From DATLYF01 sp035575095 (GTDB lineage Bacteria; Pseudomonadota; Gammaproteobacteria; Competibacterales; Competibacteraceae): a stretch of 10,260 nucleotides of DNA. Below are positions 7,227 through 10,260 of this stretch, one piece after another; the first letter of the stretch is position 1; each line of letters starts with the position of its first letter. The notes below the pieces were generated by a model. It was not told where the DNA came from. It worked only from the letters and a program-made list of their open reading frames with translations, and made no database searches. A program made the translations under genes and the position numbers. The stretch spans positions 1 to 10,260 of the forward strand of contig DATLYF010000153.1 in NCBI GenBank assembly GCA_035575095.1, read 5' to 3'.

Positions 7227-7255
7227 ACCATAGCCCATAATTGAACAATGATCAA
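7227..7255 (-). promoter_or_regulatory. Candidate sigma-70-type promoter of the pspA-yiaA operon
   Basis: On the minus strand, -35 TTGATC (7255-7250) and -10 TATGGT (7232-7227) are separated by exactly 17 bases; each matches four of six consensus bases. The -35 lies inside operator box 2. Transcription would start near 7220, leaving a leader of about 38 bases with a strong ribosome site. A GG-N10-GC arrangement also falls here (a weak sigma-54-like match), so the sigma factor is not certain. Confidence 0.45.
7242..7254. promoter_or_regulatory. Predicted operator box 2 in the pspA-protease divergent region
   Basis: TGAACAATGATCA shares the TGAAC-NNN-GNTCA frame of box 1, and with its flanks it reads ATTGAACAATGATCAAT, with outer ATTGA/TCAAT arms. 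It overlaps the -35 of the candidate pspA promoter and lies just upstream of the plus-strand protease promoter, so one bound regulator could act in both directions. Confidence 0.55.
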
Positions 7256-7285
7256 TTAAATTTTCGAGACACCCTGGCTTTCCGG

Positions 7286-7291
7286 TATAGT
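7286..7291 (+). promoter_or_regulatory. Candidate -10 element of the protease-FHA operon
   Basis: TATAGT matches five of six bases of the -10 consensus and sits 51 bases before the ATG at 7343. The -35 is poor (TTTCGA at 18-base spacing). The start site would be near 7298. Confidence 0.4.
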
Positions 7292-7342
7292 GCCGCTCAG
7301 TCTCTCCTACCGAACCCTCAGGCGAGGGCTACCGCAAACCTT

Positions 7343-8599
7343 ATGAGAACCCTGTTCGCCATATTACTGCTGCTCCTGACGCTGCCGCCGACGGCGCAGG
7401 CCATCGATACCGAGGCGCTGTTCGCCGCGCGCAAGGACAGCGTCTTCCAGATCCGCGTGCTGGAGCGCAGTTCCGCCAGCAAGAGCAGCATCGGCTCGGG
7501 TTTTCTGGTAAGCCGCCAAGGCCACATTATCAGCAACTACCACGTGGTGGCGGCGCTGGTGCACAAGCCCGAACGCTATCAACTGGAATACGTAGCCCAG
7601 GACGGCCGGCGTGGCCCGTTGCAGCTCCTCGACGTGGATGTGATCCACGATCTGGCCCTGTTGCGCACCGATGCGCCACTCTCAGGTGCTGCGCTGGAAC
7701 TGGCGGCGCAGCCGCCGCTGCAGGGCGAACGGCTGTACTCCCTGGGCAACCCCCATGACCTGGGTCTGACCATCGTCGAGGGCATCTACAACGGCCTGCT
7801 CGACAAGTCCCTGTACGATAAGATCCACTTCACCGGCGCCATCAATCCCGGCATGAGTGGCGGCCCCACCCTCAACCGCAACGGCGCGGTGGTGGGGGTG
7901 AACGTGGCGACCGGCGGCAATCAGCTCGGCTTCCTGGTACCGGTGACCCACGTGGCGCGGTTGCTCGGCGACCTGCAGCAGCCACCCCCGCCCGCCGAGC
8001 AGCTCACCCGCCGCATCCGCGACCAGTTGCTAGCCAACCAGGAGCGCTACATGGACCGCCTGCTGGCCGCACCCCTGGCCAGCGCCGAACTGGAGGGCTA
8101 CCGCGTGCCCGGCCAGCTCGGCGACTTCATCAACTGCTGGGGCGACAGCCAGCGCCATCCCGAGCAACTCATAGAGCGGGTGCAGCAGAGCTGCTCCAGC
8201 CAGGACGACATCTTCCTCGGGGAGAAGCAGAACTCCGGCGCCATCCGCTACCGTCACGAGCTGTATCGCAGCCTGGAGCTGGGCACGGCGCGCCTCTACC
8301 GCTATCTGGAGCAGCGCCTGCAGAACGCCGATGCCTGGCTGGGCGGGGAACGCGACAGGGTCAGCAATTTCGCCTGCGACAGTGGCCTGGTCCAAGGTGA
8401 CGGACTGAGCTTCAAGGCCGTGCTCTGCCTGCGCGGCTACAAGAAGCTGGCGGATCTGTACGATGTCGTGCTGCTGGCCGCCACCCTCAACCGTGACGAC
8501 CAGGTACTGCTCACCACCCTGGCCCTGAGCGGAGTGAGTCTGGACAACGCGCGCCGCTTCCCGCAGGCCTATCTGGAGAGCATCCGGTGGATCCGCTAG
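7343..8599 (+). CDS. Exported trypsin-fold (S1C/HtrA-like) serine protease with unrecognised C-terminal domain
   Basis: The protein has 418 residues. The start at 7343 gives a clean signal peptide (MRTLFAILLLLLTLPPTAQA, then IDTEA); a frame from the TTG at 7241 would add a 34-residue non-signal leader over operator sequence. No strong ribosome site is visible. The trypsin-like domain (about 23-210) has the full triad: His67 in SNYHVVAA, Asp103 in VIHDLALLRTD and Ser172 in NPGMSGGP. The layout is HtrA-like, but no PDZ domain follows. Residues about 215-418 form a helical region I do not recognise, with four cysteines (265, 284, 345, 362) that could make two disulfides in the periplasm. The stop overlaps the FHA gene by 13 bases, indicating translational coupling. 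The likely role is a periplasmic protease; its substrate is unknown. Confidence 0.88.
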   Translation: MRTLFAILLLLLTLPPTAQAIDTEALFAARKDSVFQIRVLERSSASKSSIGSGFLVSRQGHIISNYHVVAALVHKPERYQLEYVAQDGRRGPLQLLDVDVIHDLALLRTDAPLSGAALELAAQPPLQGERLYSLGNPHDLGLTIVEGIYNGLLDKSLYDKIHFTGAINPGMSGGPTLNRNGAVVGVNVATGGNQLGFLVPVTHVARLLGDLQQPPPPAEQLTRRIRDQLLANQERYMDRLLAAPLASAELEGYRVPGQLGDFINCWGDSQRHPEQLIERVQQSCSSQDDIFLGEKQNSGAIRYRHELYRSLELGTARLYRYLEQRLQNADAWLGGERDRVSNFACDSGLVQGDGLSFKAVLCLRGYKKLADLYDVVLLAATLNRDDQVLLTTLALSGVSLDNARRFPQAYLESIRWIR

Positions 8600-9594
8600 T
8601 CCTTGCCCGCCCCGTCGAGCCCGCCACCGCCCTCCGTCCAGGCGTGATCGAGGTGCTGGACCGCAACGGCCAGGTCGCCCAGCGCCTGCGCCTGGACGCT
8701 CACGCCCCGCTGTGCGTAGGCCGCGCCTACGACAATGATCTGATCCTCGACGATCCCTACGTCTCGCCCCATCACCTGCGCATCGAGGCCGGGCCGGACG
8801 GGATCAGCGCTGTCGACCTGGACAGCGACAATGGCCTCTACCTGGACGACGACGAGCAGCGCCACACGCGGCTGGTGCTGGCCGCCGACACGGTCATCCG
8901 CCTCGGCGAGACGCGCTTGCGCTATCGTCCCAGCGACTACTCCGTTCCTCCCACCCTGGCGGCGGTATCGCAACCGCAGCGCTGGCTGGAACGGCCCTGG
9001 CTGCCGCTGCTGCTGGTGCCCGCCACCGCCGGCTTTACCGCCCTCACCCACCTGCTGGAGAGCGTGGAGCGGCTGCGGCCGGCCAAGCTGCTGCTGGCCA
9101 CCGCCGCACCGCTGCTGTTGATCGCCCTCTGGGCAGGACTGTGGGCGCTGGCCAGCCGGCTGTTCGGCCATCGCTTCCGCTATGGCGTGCATGTCACCAT
9201 TGCCTCTATTGCCCTGCTCGGCGCCGGCCTGCTGGAACTGCTGCTCGACTACCTGGGCTTCGCTCTGGATCTGGATGGACTGGAGCTGCCGCTGCAGGCG
9301 CTGGGCGGCACGCTGATCGGTGCCGCCCTGCTCTATGGTCACCTGTGCTACTGCAGCCAGGTCTCACGCCGGCGGCTGGCGCTCAGCGCCGGCCTGCTGG
9401 CAAGCGGCGTGCTGGCCCTGGTCAGTCTACAGCAACTGGCCCGGGACCCCTTCAGCGCCGCGCCACGCTATCACATCACCCTCAAACCGCCGGCCTTCCA
9501 ACTGCACCAGGGCGAGCCCAGCGCCGAGTTCTTCCAGCGTCTGCCGCAGTTGCAGCAGCGACTGCAGCAGGCGCTGGCGGAGAGTGCCGAGTGA
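8587..9594 (+). CDS. FHA-domain membrane protein coupled to the protease
   Basis: The protein has 335 residues. It starts at GTG 8587, inside the protease gene's end, with a GGAGAG ribosome site 6 bases upstream (8575-8580). An N-terminal FHA domain (about 20-114) keeps the phosphothreonine-binding pattern: Gly45-Arg46, Ser60-x-x-His63 in VSPHHLRIE, and Asn82-Gly83 in DLDSDNGLYL, where the usual NGT is NGL. Roughly five hydrophobic segments follow (about 134-154, 168-192, 201-221, 232-255 and 264-282). A hydrophilic, Gln-rich tail may be periplasmic if FHA is cytosolic, since the helix number is odd. FHA domains bind phosphothreonine peptides, so this could link cytosolic Ser/Thr-kinase signalling to the envelope. 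No kinase or phosphatase gene is in the window. The pairing with the protease suggests a common job. Confidence 0.88.
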   Translation: MDPLVLARPVEPATALRPGVIEVLDRNGQVAQRLRLDAHAPLCVGRAYDNDLILDDPYVSPHHLRIEAGPDGISAVDLDSDNGLYLDDDEQRHTRLVLAADTVIRLGETRLRYRPSDYSVPPTLAAVSQPQRWLERPWLPLLLVPATAGFTALTHLLESVERLRPAKLLLATAAPLLLIALWAGLWALASRLFGHRFRYGVHVTIASIALLGAGLLELLLDYLGFALDLDGLELPLQALGGTLIGAALLYGHLCYCSQVSRRRLALSAGLLASGVLALVSLQQLARDPFSAAPRYHITLKPPAFQLHQGEPSAEFFQRLPQLQQRLQQALAESAE

Positions 9595-9647
9595 GCCGGC
9601 CAGAACGGCCCGCTGGCCTGCCCCCAGGACCGACAATCCCAGCCGCG

Positions 9648-10260
9648 TCAACTCCGCGCCAGGGCAGGCCGCCGCCGTGCCCGCAGGGCGAAGGCGCAGA
9701 GCATGGCCAGAGCGGCGATGATGAGCAGCATGCCGGTGAACTCGGTGGCGCTTGGCGTCTCGCCGAGCTCGATCCAGGCCGCCAGCACGCCGACGGCGGG
9801 CACAGCCAGCGAACTCAGGCCGGCGACCCCGGCGGGCAGGCTATCGAGCACGAACAGCCACAACAGCCACGCCAGGGCGGTCGCCAGTACGGCGTTGTAG
9901 ACCAGGGCGCCGACGAAATAGGGGGTGACGGCGATGGGCCGGGAGGGCACTAGCAGCGCGACCGCCACCACCACGACGGCCCCGAGCAGCATCTGCCAGG
10001 CGGTCAAGGACAGCAGGTCCACCTGCACCCGAGAGCGCAGCTTCTTGGCGAGAATGGCGCTGCCGGCCCAGACCAGACCCGCACCCAGGGCGAGCAGCTC
10101 GCTCACCAGGTTCGATTGCAGCCGCCAGGGCTCGAGGATGAAGATCAGCCCACCGGCGGCGAGCAGCACCGCCAGCCACTGCCGGCCCCGGACCCGCTCG
10201 CCCAGCAGCGGCCAGGCCAGCAGTAGCACCCAGAACGGCATGGTATAGGCCAGCACCACG
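9648..10260 (-). CDS. EamA/DMT-superfamily transporter, 5' end outside window
   Basis: The frame runs from the right edge to the TGA at 9648-9650, giving at least 203 residues. It shows the last helices of the first EamA repeat (AYTMPFWVLLLAWPLLGERV, then LAVLLAAGGLIFIL) and a complete second repeat of about five helices. The second repeat carries the typical end LxxLAVPAVGVLAAWIELGETPSATEFTGMLLI. A basic tail (RARRRPALARS) closes the protein. The family carries amino acids, drugs or metabolites across the inner membrane; the substrate cannot be told from sequence. The gene converges on the FHA gene across 53 bases. A GTG near 10259 is not taken as the start, because the frame continues beyond the edge and half of the protein is missing. 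Confidence 0.9.
   Translation of the reverse strand, partial: VVLAYTMPFWVLLLAWPLLGERVRGRQWLAVLLAAGGLIFILEPWRLQSNLVSELLALGAGLVWAGSAILAKKLRSRVQVDLLSLTAWQMLLGAVVVVAVALLVPSRPIAVTPYFVGALVYNAVLATALAWLLWLFVLDSLPAGVAGLSSLAVPAVGVLAAWIELGETPSATEFTGMLLIIAALAMLCAFALRARRRPALARS

Noticed and set aside
6556..7233. Plus-strand open frame of 225 codons opposite the pspA-like gene
   Set aside because: It is the mirror of a coiled-coil gene and is Leu/Gln/Pro-biased; the opposite strand has the PspA motif and good ribosome sites.
7183..7248. N-terminal extension of the pspA-like gene from 7248
   Set aside because: It overlaps the predicted promoter and operator boxes, adds residues not seen in PspA proteins, and the ATG at 7182 has a strong ribosome site.
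7241..7342. N-terminal extension of the protease from TTG 7241
   Set aside because: It would bury the signal peptide behind 34 residues and translate through operator box 2 and the TATAGT element.
9598..9618. GGCCAG/CTGGCC hairpin between the FHA and EamA genes
   Set aside because: A 6-bp stem with a 9-base loop and no T-run; such pairings are frequent by chance at this GC content, so it is not called a terminator.

Overview
The window is GC-rich, densely packed chromosomal DNA, almost certainly from a gammaproteobacterium. The inference rests on the gene mix (MtfA, a DUF4124 protein, a YiaA/YiaB protein, a PspA/IM30 protein), the strong G/C bias at third codon positions and the short gaps between genes. 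A phosphoribulokinase-family gene would fit an autotrophic or purple-sulfur-type lineage, but no RuBisCO or other Calvin-cycle gene is present to confirm this. I saw no RNA gene, insertion sequence, CRISPR array, origin or attachment site. No gap between genes exceeds 300 bases.

Layout. From the left edge to 2461 (+) runs the 3' part of a large secreted subtilisin-family (S8) protease with PPC-like, propeptide-like and C-terminal beta-rich domains. It converges, across a likely terminator hairpin, on a minus-strand block of four genes: mtfA (3293-2517) with a small two-helix membrane protein just upstream (3542-3297), a class-II-like phosphoribulokinase/uridine kinase-family protein (4685-3630), and an exported DUF4124 protein (5395-4838).

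From 5574 onward comes a second group that looks functionally linked. It holds a TetR regulator with a WHG-type C-terminal domain (+, 5574-6188). Convergent with it is a pspA-like/yiaA-like operon (minus, 7182-6195). Divergent from that operon is a plus-strand pair: an exported trypsin-fold serine protease (7343-8599) and a translationally coupled FHA-domain membrane protein (8587-9594). The right edge holds the 3' part of an EamA/DMT-family transporter (minus, 9648 to the edge).

The most interesting observation is a shared 13-bp imperfect palindrome, TGAAC-NNN-GNTCA. It occurs twice, 40 bp apart, between pspA and the protease gene, and once upstream of the tetR-like gene. One copy overlaps the -35 of a plausible pspA promoter, a second lies just after its predicted start site, and the third covers the -35 region of the tetR promoter. 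This suggests, as inference from sequence only, that the TetR protein represses itself and a small envelope-stress set: PspA, a YiaA-type membrane protein, and possibly a periplasmic protease plus an FHA membrane partner.
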